Source: Phytopythium helicoides
Taxonomy: Eukaryota; Oomycota; Peronosporomycetes; Pythiales; Pythiaceae
Direction of reading: 5' to 3'
Length of the DNA stretch: 64,000 nucleotides
Assembly: GCA_024867545.1 (NCBI GenBank)
Contig: JANFNE010000019.1
Span: 620,001-684,000 of the forward strand
The first letter of the stretch is position 1. The number at the start of each line of letters is the position of its first letter. Shown one piece after another: positions 21,112 through 30,883 of the stretch. The position numbers and the translations under genes are program-made. The notes below the pieces were generated by a model, which saw only the letters and a program-made list of their open reading frames with translations, searched no databases and was not told the DNA's origin.

Positions 21112-21662
21112 ACTGCTCAACAGCAGTACAGACGAAGACGACTACCGGCAGTCAGCGAAGTCGTACAATTCGCTTGCTTCGTCAGCACTTATGGGGCTCG
21201 TCCAGAACGGATTGTTGAAAACCCCATGGCGATGACGCAGCATTCGAACATCACTTCCATGTCGGCATCCCCGTTCACCATGTCGGACAATCTGTCGCTG
21301 TCACCAAAAACCCTCCCTCGTACCGTCTCGTCACCTAGACAGATGCGCTTCCCGTCCCGGTCATCTTGAAGCGCCTCACCAACAAAGCCAAGCCCGCCTG
21401 CTTGCGGGCGGGTGATAGACCCACTTCATTCTGATGAAGTCTCGACCATCAACTGCAACCTCACCGAGCGACCAAGCGACTGGGCTGTTGAACAGCACAA
21501 CGGAATGCTGATCAGCGACGCCCGAGCGCTCGAAACGCAGTATCTCTTTAGTATTATCAGCACGCCACATAGGTATAAGGCGATCAACCGACAACAAGGC
21601 AATACATGCATTTGCTTAGAAGATTTTGCCTGTGACTGAGCTGTCTAAAGCTGCAGCGCAAT

Positions 21663-23433
21663 TTACTCATGGAGCTTTCGCGACAGCTGCGCGATCTCCG
21701 AGTTGATGCGGCCAGCATTGCTCTCGACCCACTGCAGAGAGTTGTGGTGCACGTTCAGAACCTTCATGATCTGCACAACCGGGTTGCTCTCGTCAGCGGC
21801 CTCCTCCTGCGCCTTGTTCAGCTTGTCTACTGTCTCCTTGAGAGTCGTCGTCATGGCATTCAGCTGATCGTCAATGTCTACAGAGAGCTGCAGCGTCTGC
21901 TCGCGCTCAATATCCGCCGCGACCGGCATCTGGTCCTGAGACTCGTACATCTTGTCGACGCTCTTCTCGAGTTGCTGTTCCAAGCCAACAAACCAGATAT
22001 TAGCCGAGAGTCACTGCAAAATCAGCATCGATATCTCAACATACCTCAAGAGTCGACTTGAGCTCCATCTGGTACGCGAAGATCGTGTCAAGGTTCGAGT
22101 CCAGCTCATTCTGAGCAACCTGGATTCGTCGCACATCGCTCGCAATATCTCCGAGCTTTTTCTGGCTCTCCATCAGCTCACTATCCCACGTGCTCACTGT
22201 GATCACGACAATAATCAATAAGCTGTAGTTGTGACAACTACAAAAAACGATGCAGTCTCCCTCACCTTTGACAGCTTCGGTCGTGAACGTGTCTGCATTG
22301 CGCTCGAGCTGCTCACTCCACATGTTGATAATTTCCTGAACACCAACAATTGTTAGAACAGACCAATGGTCAACGCAAACAGATTGCTATCTCACCTCAA
22401 TCGTCTTGCCCATGTACTCGGCAGGAGGCTTCGAAGTTGCAGTTGGGGCGGCTGTCAGCGCCGATGCTGCAGAAGGTGTTGACAACGAAAGCGATGAAGA
22501 GGTCGAGGTTGTCGCTGTAGATGATGCCGTGCTGGCGCTTGCGGCAGTGGTCGACGAGCTCGAGCCAGTGGAAGCCCCGAACGAGAAGGAAGATGTCGAG
22601 GCAGCGGGAGCATCAGTCTTGCTCTCGGCAGCGCTCGAGGTCGCCGTCGCACCAAACGAAAACCCACCCGAAGGAGCCGTAGACGAAGTGCCCGACGTCG
22701 TAGTCGAGGAAGAAGTCGCAGAGGACGCTCCAAAAGAGAATCCAGACGAGGGCTTGGCAGCGTCCGAAGTTGAGGTAGTAGCAGTGCCGGTCTTGGCCAC
22801 AGCGGGTGCAGCAGTCGTCGACGCACCGAAGCTGAACCCTGAAGTCGAACTGGCCGGCTTGCTCTCAGCAGTCGAGGTAGTTGCCGCCGGCTTTGCTCCG
22901 AACGAAAACGACGAACCGGCAGTGCTCGGACTAGCTGCGTCAGCCGCGGGCTTGGCGCCAAACGAGAACCCGGACGACGCAGGCGTGGCATCCGCAGCAG
23001 GCGCAGCAGTTGGCGACGCCCCGAATGAGAATCCTGACGACGCCGGCTTAGCGTCCGCAGCTGGTGTGGGCGTAGACGAAGTCCCGAACGAGAATCCGGA
23101 CGACGCAGGTTTGGCCTCTGCGGCGGGTGTAGACGTCGCCGACGCTCCGAACGCGAATCCTGATGCCGTCGGCTTGGCATCCGCAGCAGGAGCAGCACTT
23201 GTCGCCGCTCCGAACGAGAATCCTGACGCCGTCGGCTTGGCATCCGCAGCAGGAGTTGGCGTGGACGAAGCCCCGAACGCGAATCCTGACGCCGCTGGCT
23301 TTGCGTCCGCCGCACTTGTCGCCGCGCCGAACGAGAAGCCCGAGGCCGCGGCTGGCTTGCTGTCGCCCGGCTTTGCGCCGAAGGAGAAGCCGCCGCCGGC
23401 GGCGGAGCCGGAGGCGCCGAAGTTGAACGCCAT
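21663..23433 (-). CDS. NUP62: FG-repeat nucleoporin, NSP1/NUP62 family
   Basis: Proposed CDS: complement(join(21663..21974,22045..22196,22266..22335,22396..23433)), 523 residues. All three introns are GT-AG (59-70 nt) and keep the frame. Residues 1-320 hold about 14 FxFG motifs (FNFG, FSFG, FAFG) in low-complexity Ser/Ala/Thr/Pro spacers, typical of disordered nuclear-pore FG domains that bind transport receptors. Residues from about 340 (AEYMGKTIEEIINMWSEQLE) to the end form the helical coiled-coil NSP1_C domain, which anchors the protein in the central channel with NUP54/NUP58-type partners. Length matches NUP62 (about 520). The zinc-binding gene starting at 23641 is divergent and about 210 bases away, so the promoters may be shared. 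Confidence 0.93.
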
Positions 23434-23640
23434 GGCGACAGGCGGGGAGCGCCGCTTTGGGTCGAGGTGCTGGCTGTTGGTTGCCGATGGGTTGGTCCCT
23501 CGTTTGGAGGGGGGATCAACGCGGGACAGGTCCCGAATGAGAGGTCACTGAAGCGGGGGAGGAAAGGAGGAGACGAGGGATCGGGTTCAATCTGGTCGGA
23601 AAGGCGGAAGAGAAGCAGCGGCAAGCCGCCGGACGGCGAG
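23434..23640. promoter_or_regulatory. Short divergent promoter region (nucleoporin / zinc protein)
   Basis: Only 207 bases separate the start codons of two divergently transcribed genes, so both promoters must lie here or overlap the first exons. No specific element is identified. Confidence 0.5.
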
Positions 23641-24429
23641 ATGGACGCGCTGGGAGGCGCAGAGTTGGCCATGGACGCCGCTACGAGTACGTTGCGCGGG
23701 TCGAGGGCCGTCTGGAGGCCGCTGGGCGCGCGCGTGGCGAGTTTCGCGGCTCGAAACGGCGGCTGACGAGCGCTGCGGCGCAGTGAACGAGATGCTCGAG
23801 TTCGGGTTGCAGCCCATGCCGATGCTGGACGCGCAGGGCTCGCAGAGCTTCATGGCGCAGCTCACGGACAGCCAGCCCATGAGCGAGCCGGCGGTGGCGC
23901 TGGACGACGCAGTCTTCGACGTGGGCGACCTGACGGCCAAGAACCGCAACCGCGGCAACTACCGCTGCTCCAAGGCGGGTGCTCAGCGTTTGGGACATGG
24001 AGAGCTGGGCTGCCGCTGACGCTGGCGTGGATTTGCAGTGCGGAGAACCCAAGAAGGGGCACGTGTGCCCGCTCGTGCCGTCCAACTTTAAGTGCAGCAG
24101 GTGTGGACTGCCCAAGAAGGCGTGCACCTGCGTCGGTGCGTCTGCATTTCCGTCGACAGGCAGGCTCCAGCGTTCATGACGCTCAAAGTTTTGATGCTGC
24201 AGCTCCTACGACGCGCAGCATCGGCATCCAGGTCGAGATGGACGAGGACATGACAACTCGCGCGCTGGACCTGAGCGTGCAGGTGAGAATGACCTACTAC
24301 TTCGTGAGCAAAGCTTTCGAGGTTTGTGATGACTCACTGGGATATTGTGCTGCGTTTGTACGTGTGCAGGGCGTGATCGAGTTCCACAAGACGCTCGTAG
24401 GCTTTCCGAGCCCGCCACACAGCGCATGA
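23641..24429 (+). CDS. Small zinc-binding protein of unknown function (five exons)
   Basis: Proposed CDS: join(23641..23686,23784..23974,24039..24135,24203..24282,24370..24429), 157 residues. I do not recognise the family. The core has two copies of a metal-binding motif: YRCSKCGEPKKGHVCP and then FKCSRCGLPKKACTC, eight residues apart, giving seven Cys and one His. The N-terminal part is acidic and Met/Gln-rich (QPMPMLDAQGSQSFMAQLTD). The C-terminal part is IGIQVEMDEDMTTRALDLSV. The second intron requires a GC donor (CCAAG|GCGGGT). Only that junction joins CSK to CGEP and completes the motif. Nearby GT sites break it. The structure is consistent with a nuclear or RNA/DNA-binding protein, but this is a guess. 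Confidence 0.7.
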
Positions 24430-24655
24430 GCGAGCGACATACTGTATACAACGTGATAACCATGAACAGCGGTGCTTTTTTGTGCGGAAACCGAGTCTTT
24501 GAAACTCTTACAGCCACACCACAGCGACCAATGTGTACATGGTAAGCCCACAACTTTCAATTACTTCGAAACGGTTTTACAAACGCTGACTATCCCGCAT
24601 GTCCTGATATCAAAAACTCGACAGACTCATCTTTTCCAACTCTCTCGTCGAAAAC

Positions 24656-26659
24656 TTACAGCCCCGACTGGATGAGCGGCTTCAGGTACTGCTCGTAGCA
24701 CTCTGGAACCTGGGTCTTGTTCAGAGGCTCGTCCGCCGCACGCTTCACCAGAGCGCGGTAGATGTCGCCATCGTAGCGACCGATCGTCGAGTTCAGCTCA
24801 AAGTCTGTGAAGTCCCACGCGTCCGTGAGCAGCACGCAGTTCTTGCGGATGACCGGGAGAAGGGCGATAATCTGCTCGCGCACGAACTCAGCCTGCTGCG
24901 ATGACAGGTAGTTGTCCTCACGGAAGTCACCGAGTGACTTGTTGATGAGCCACGCGCCGAACAACGCGCAAAGGTTGGTGACAGCCTCACGCTCGTTGCC
25001 GCGCGGGATCTGGTCAACGCCCTTGATGAAGGCCTCGAGCAGCACAAGCTCAGCATGGGCGGTCGATGCACGGGTCATGAGCACCATGCACGCATTGCCG
25101 TCGTTGTTGGTAGCCTGCATCTTCTTGGCAAGCGCCAGAATGATGCGCGCCGCACGGACGCGGAAAGCCTCCAGGAGCAGGGCAAAGTCGGCAAAGTCCT
25201 CGGGCTTAACAGCGCTGCAGCGCAGGCGCGGGTTGGCGTACTCCTTGGCATTGGCCAAGAAGCTGGTGGAGTTGCCGGCGTCCGCAGAGATCTCGCTCTT
25301 GAACGGCATTGACACGAGCATCTTGAGCAGGTAGCGTCCATGCTGCTGCACGAGCACATCGAAAGTGCCCTCGTACGTGCAGGCACCGACCGTCTCAGCG
25401 AACAGGTGACCCAGGTTGCTCGAGTGCGTGAAGCCGTGCCCACCACACAGGCGGCGGCAGTTTTCGATGCCGTTGCTGACGGTGTCAGCCAGCCATGCCT
25501 TCAACCCGGAGCACAGCGCGTGCAGCTCAGCGAGCTTGGCACCGAACGAGCCGTGGCCACCCGTGACGAGCGCGAGCGCGTCGTCGTGCATCTGGCGCAT
25601 CGTGCGGCCCGCGAACGTGGCAGCGTACGAGATCGAGATGTACGGGAAGAGCGCGTTCTGCTGGTTCTGGTAGTCCAGCACCTGGAACTCGCCCTTGTTG
25701 TTGGGTGTACGGCCCTGCACGCGAGCAGCGCTGAAGCGAGTAGTGATGGTGGCGGCCTGGCCCATCACTTCGCCAAACGACAGCACTAGATTCGAGCGGA
25801 TCAGTACCATCGTGAGATACACGAGCTTGTCGCTCTCGGGCTTGACAAACGTGCCATCCGGAAGAACCTTCGCATAACGCATCATCATGTTCTCACGAGG
25901 AATGCGGACCTTGTGGAAGGCAGCGTAGCCATTGTCAATGGGCTGGAAGCCAACCTTCGGGCCAATGTCTCCGACCTCAATGCCCGGAAGAGGCTGGTGG
26001 TCCACAAGCGACCGAAGCTGAACAAGGAAAGCTTGCACACCCACATCCTTGCCATCAAGGTACAGACGAGCGTGCACGATGGCATGGTTGGCCGTCTTGC
26101 CGAGACCGCCGGGCCACCACTTGCGGCTCGTGAGCGTGGGCGAGTCGATGATGAATTCCTGGGTGGCCTTGTCGTAGGTGGCGACGGTCTCAATTCCCTG
26201 GACGTTGGATCCGTGTCCAAGTTCCGTCTGCGCGTACGCTCCAAGAATCTTGAAGCTCTTCGCAAGCGGCACCCACTTGCGCTGCTGCTCGTCGGTCCCC
26301 TGGTTCTCGAGCGTTGGCAGGAACATGGTGCGGTGCACCTCGATGGCCGTGGGCTCGCCCATGGCGCCGTAGAGAATCTGCTGGTCGCTCTTGTCCGTGT
26401 AGCCGCCCTCCTCGAGCAGCTTGATGTAGTTGTAGGCCTTTTTGATGCCGAAGTTGTAGCGCTCGTTGTGGTTGCGGTACATCATGTCGCGGTCCGACAG
26501 CACCGGGTGCTTCTCCACGACGGCCAGCAGCTCCTTGCGCCGCTCGTTGGCCGCGTGGCTGCCACGCAGCACGCCAGTGATGACCGCCGGGTCGACGTCA
26601 CCGCCCGCACGCTCCTTCTTGAGCAGCAGCGGCGCCAGATCCTTGAGCTCGACGGCCAT
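24656..26659 (-). CDS. Acyl-CoA oxidase 1 (array member 1)
   Basis: Intact, 667 residues, the usual length of peroxisomal acyl-CoA oxidases (about 660-700). It should oxidise acyl-CoA to trans-2-enoyl-CoA with FAD and oxygen, releasing hydrogen peroxide, the first step of peroxisomal beta-oxidation. Visible family features: AYAQTELGHGSNVQGIET (flavin/substrate region, about 138-155), SPTLTSRKWWPGGLGKTANH (about 172-191), RLCGGHGFTHSSNLGHLFAE and the catalytic glutamate in ACTYEGTFDVL (about residue 430). The start MAVELKDLAPLLLKKERAGG matches the paralogues. The protein ends SGL, not the canonical SKL peroxisomal signal. It lies 226 bases from the convergent zinc-protein gene. Confidence 0.93.
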   Translation of the reverse strand: MAVELKDLAPLLLKKERAGGDVDPAVITGVLRGSHAANERRKELLAVVEKHPVLSDRDMMYRNHNERYNFGIKKAYNYIKLLEEGGYTDKSDQQILYGAMGEPTAIEVHRTMFLPTLENQGTDEQQRKWVPLAKSFKILGAYAQTELGHGSNVQGIETVATYDKATQEFIIDSPTLTSRKWWPGGLGKTANHAIVHARLYLDGKDVGVQAFLVQLRSLVDHQPLPGIEVGDIGPKVGFQPIDNGYAAFHKVRIPRENMMMRYAKVLPDGTFVKPESDKLVYLTMVLIRSNLVLSFGEVMGQAATITTRFSAARVQGRTPNNKGEFQVLDYQNQQNALFPYISISYAATFAGRTMRQMHDDALALVTGGHGSFGAKLAELHALCSGLKAWLADTVSNGIENCRRLCGGHGFTHSSNLGHLFAETVGACTYEGTFDVLVQQHGRYLLKMLVSMPFKSEISADAGNSTSFLANAKEYANPRLRCSAVKPEDFADFALLLEAFRVRAARIILALAKKMQATNNDGNACMVLMTRASTAHAELVLLEAFIKGVDQIPRGNEREAVTNLCALFGAWLINKSLGDFREDNYLSSQQAEFVREQIIALLPVIRKNCVLLTDAWDFTDFELNSTIGRYDGDIYRALVKRAADEPLNKTQVPECYEQYLKPLIQSGL

Positions 26660-27095
26660 GGCGACGACTTCGATCTTGAGCAGACGTGGAGGGGACCAGC
26701 AACGAGCGCTAGCAGGCCAATTGCCGAATGACCATGTCGATCATGGGCAAGATCGGCGTCAGGGCATCAGGATCACTTGCGTGTCTATGCGGATGTTTCG
26801 TTTGACGTAATACGTTGCGAGTGCTAGGTCAGTGCGAGGCCTACGCGGCGTGCGGGTGGCGTAATGAGAGGAGTGAGGCGAGCCAAAGACATGCAGGAGT
26901 TGAAGACCGCAGTTTGAAGATGGAGGTGTTGACACGACAAGTCGCCACCGGAAATCGCATTGCACGACACCAGAACGTTGGCGTTGGTGACTACTTCCAA
27001 GTACTAGGCTAGGTGAGGCTCGGTGGAATTGCAAGGTGCTGGCGAAATGCGCGGTCATGGCGTCCATGGTTTACTCAACCTTCGCAAGGTCTCAG
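26660..27095. other. Spacer upstream of acyl-CoA oxidase 1
   Basis: About 435 bases between two minus-strand genes. It should contain the oxidase promoter. No defined element is recognised. Confidence 0.5.
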
Positions 27096-30000
27096 CTACT
27101 GCTGGCGGATCTGCAAGCGTCCGGAGGCTGCAGCGGCCAGGAAGGTGTTCCAGTCGTCGACGGCGGAGCCGTCCTCGTAGATTGCGTCTCGCTTTGCCAG
27201 CAGCTGTGTCTGGATTCGTTCTTGCTTGCTCTTGTCGGTCGCAACGTCGACAGCGAAGGAGACGTACTCGTCAACGGACGCCACGATCCCTTCGGTGACG
27301 TTGATGAACCGGAGGAATCCTGCAGCGAGTTGCACAACGGTCTGGGCTGACGGCAGCGTCACCACCGGGCTTCTCAGTGTAGTTGGCACGATCAGCTATG
27401 ACAATTTGAACCAATCAATAGCCAAACGAAGTGTCAAACGTACATGCCCAAGCTGAGCGCGTCGAGCGTCGTGACGCCGCCTCCAAATGGGAACGGGTCT
27501 AACATGACGTCACTTAGTGATAGCAACGCCATGAACTGGTCGTAAGGAAGTGTCGGTACAAAACGAATGCGATTTGCGTTCTATCCGCATCAAATTACGA
27601 GACTGTTAGTCAACTTCTCGAGCATTTCCTCCTTTAGAAAGGTGGACGAACCTCGCGGAGGCGCAGTCGGAAGCGGCGACGAAGCTGCTCGGTCCAGACT
27701 TGTTGAGTATCTGACGCTAGCAATACTATCAGTGCCTTCGGATCATGGGTGAGAATTCCCGCGAGCACAGTGTCGAATCGCGGATTGAATTTCATCAGTG
27801 TCTGACAAGGAGTCGAACAGAAACTGTAAGTGATGCAGAAGCGAAGCAACAAATGGAAAGAAACCCTTTGCTACCTGCGGACAGATGTAAATATGGCGGT
27901 TCTGAGGGAGATGAAGCTTTTCTCGACTTATCTGGTCGGATTCACTCGAAGCTTTTCGGCGCTCACTCAGGTCTGCAGGCTTGGTGAAGATCGTAGTGAG
28001 TCCTTTGAAAAGCACGAGCTGCTCTGAAGATGTAGTATTCCTAGGCATCTGCTCCAGCATCCGGAAATCGTTGACAACGGACTGGTCTTCACTTGCAGTG
28101 GCAAAGTACCGAGAGGAAATGGAGAAATCAATGTTTGGGTTTCCTGTTGTGATTGGGTGGCCCCAGAATACGGCTTGAATCGGAGCGACTCGGTGGTGCG
28201 ACAAGAAGACAGTCCACGCATCCATACCAAGCTCTGGAAATACAGCGACATCCAGACTATCATGCAAGAGCTTTTCGAGCGCACTCTTCTGGTCGGTGGG
28301 TAGCTCCACATACACATCAGCTGCTAGTTGAAACCTCCTGGTCATTTCGTCCCTATCTCTCAAAAAGTGAATACCGCGGTAAATGATAACCTCGAATTGA
28401 GATCGATCTAGCCGCTCAATCACTCCCAGCATGAGCTTCCCCACCGAATGCGAGCGAAACCACGATGAGATAAATCCGATACGCTTGCGAGAGGATGCAG
28501 TCTCAAGATTGGATTGTGTTGGTTTCTTGTACACTGATGAGAGGCTGGGAAAGAGGCTTTGTCTAAGCTCGTAGAGTTTGCGCTGGATTGACAAGACGTT
28601 GTATCCCTGGAACAAGAAAATCAATTGATATCGCTACTGAACCTGGACTCAAACCGAGATCAACCTACCTGGTAGCCGATAAGCATTGTTGAGGGAGTAA
28701 TTGTGTACCGAAACAGTGTCGCCTCTTCTGGTAGGCTCCATTGGCTGAGGATTGAAGACCCAGTTGAGTCAGTCACTTCACCAAGCGCGGATACAGTATG
28801 CTCAACAAGGCCGGAGCTTTCATCCTGCTTCAGATTGTCGATCCTCGCTGGTAAATCACGCATGAAAAACTGCTCCATGGTATCTTCAGAGTCAAAGATG
28901 ACGGGTACTGCTGTCGCCATACGATACTAACCATTCAAACCAGACACAAACCAGACACAAGTCAGTAGAGCCCAGTAGAGCCGAGGATCTCTAAAGTCAG
29001 AACGCGAATGAGACCTCACCTTTAACGATGGTCCATCGCTGCAAAGTCGATCTGCGAGCTGTAAAAAGCGCAAGGATGCTTTGAATGCACCAGATTCATC
29101 TGAAAATACGCTCATCACAATGAGTGCTTCGTACAACTCGGCAATGAAGCGACTTTGAAAGCGCATTCGCCCATTGGTGGTATCGCGCGAGCAACACGCT
29201 TCAGGGCTTTTACTTTCAATACTCGATTGTGAACCCACCATGAGTTTAAAGCACACTCTATCACTCTCTTCAGCTGGGAATGGCCCTAAACGTTGCAGAG
29301 CCCGTTCGGCGACCTCGATGCTCGGGACGGTTGCTGACAACTTGGGCTCTATCAAACCACAATCTCTGGGAATCTCCTCAAGACACTGCAAGTCTGCATC
29401 AAGGAACCGTGCCAGTGCAATGTGGCATGAGAGCTCGCGCGCTTTCGTCTTAGCGTTGTTCTTCAGCGCAATCAAAACTCGTCGCTCCAATAAAATACGT
29501 CCAGCCAAGTAGTAGCCGGCTCCAATTAACCGATGTGCTGCTGACTCCAGCTTTTGGATATCCTTGAAACTCATTTTTCGATCTTCGAGTTGCAGCATTG
29601 ACGCAGCAAACCCAGCAAATGCATGGAGAGAAGCCTCCTCAGCAAAATCCCAATGCGTCAGGACATCGATGCTGGATGAAAAGAATGCGAGCTGCTCCGG
29701 CCAATTTGAGTATGGTGAGCTTGGATGGCTAGATGCGTTGGAAGTGATAACTGTGATGGAGTCTTCGAGTGAGATCAGCGGAAGCGAAAATGTTGAATGC
29801 CAATACGTCTCAAACGCAGCGTTTGGTACGTGAACTTCCGCAAAGTACTCAACCCGTTGCTGCGCTTGCTGGATGGCAGTAAAGGTTGATGTCAATTGAG
29901 CGAATAGAGCGCTGTCGTCTGAGTTGTGAGGCTGATTGTACAGCGACGACTCGAGTTCGTCCCCTGCAGACTTTGGAATTGATACCACGACAACATTGCT

Positions 30001-30656
30001 GTGATCACTTTCGAGGGCCCCGAGGGTTAAAGGGGAATCGTCAGAGTTCACAATAATCATACCAAAGGCTCCCATCGCTGCAACTGTCGACAGCTACCGC
30101 TCATCAAACAGTTAGTACGCATCGAAAACAAAATAGCAGTGTCTGTAGAATCTTACCTTTTGCTGAAAGGAACATCCACCACGGCGCACAATGACAGTCA
30201 CGTTTTCGAGCATACTGGCATGAGCATCAGGTGCCTCGCACGCCAATTGGTCTGTCTCGGGTGGTAGGGTGACCAACCGAGTAGATAGTGTCTGCGATGG
30301 CTGCGCTGCATCAACATTGTCATCCACAAAGGGAAGGTAGCTTCCGAAAGCGGCTCCCTGGCAGCTCGGAATTGTTTTGGCTTGCGTTACGATGAAGCAT
30401 CGTGCTGGAGCAAACGTTAGTCTCCAGATCATTATGACAGATAAAGCACACGGTTTGTACCAGTTGCAAGCTTGGGCTCAGCGCTGACAGTCACTCCGAA
30501 AATGATGGCAGTGATGACCCACGTCATCCACCACCACGCCCAGCGATTTGCATTGCGCTCGGCTGGCATTCTGGAAGCACCTTCGTGTCCAAGGCCAAAG
30601 ATCGCGAAATGACTCTTCCGAGTCGTCTCACGCCCGCAGCCAAATGATCCCAGCAA
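27096..30656 (-). CDS. PA-domain / GT41 (OGT-SPINDLY-like) fusion protein, secretory
   Basis: Proposed CDS: complement(join(27096..27395,27440..27580,27652..27801,27875..28606,28669..28926,29020..30093,30157..30404,30461..30656)), about 1,032 residues. All exon sums are in frame, and the innermost junctions are least certain. A hydrophobic segment (WMTWVITAIIFGVTVSA) near residues 43-60 reads as a signal peptide or anchor, best from the second Met (30569). A PA domain follows (VTVIVRRGGCSFQQK, then AMGAFGMIIVNSDD). The middle is helical and unassigned. The C-terminal third resembles GT41: AVPVIFDSEDTMEQ, KRIGFISSWFRSHSVGKLML (His retained where OGT has its active-site His), APIQAVFWGHPITTGNPNID, HIYICPQTLMKFNPRFD and DPFPFGGGVTTLDALSLG. 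GT41 enzymes add GlcNAc or fucose to Ser/Thr in the cytosol or nucleus, so entry to the secretory pathway would be unusual. Donor and target are unknown. Confidence 0.75.
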
Positions 30657-30883
30657 ATCTTCTCGTCAAAGTCATCAATCAAAAATCTGAAAACAGCCAT
30701 GCTGTCACTTTTCTATAAATACTGGAGACTGGTTTTCGACTTTGTGAGTCATGTGCTCAGGAGAAACCCATAAATACCTCTCGGCTGTCTTTCAACCCCT
30801 AGCAAGTGCAGCTCGAAGCACACGACGGGCATCAACACGAGAGAAGCCAGAGATCTGGCAGGCTCAAGATCTACGCGTAGACC
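30657..30883. promoter_or_regulatory. Divergent promoter region with TATA-like box
   Basis: 227 bases separate the GT41-like gene (minus) from the coiled-coil gene (plus). TCACTTTTC at 30708-30716 resembles the oomycete initiator core (TCAYTYY), and TATAAATA follows at 30717-30724. These are pattern matches only. Confidence 0.3.

Noticed and set aside
22406..23551. 381-codon plus-strand ORF opposite the nucleoporin FG region
   Set aside because: It is the antisense of low-complexity FxFG repeats with biased codons. It has no start context, introns or domain.
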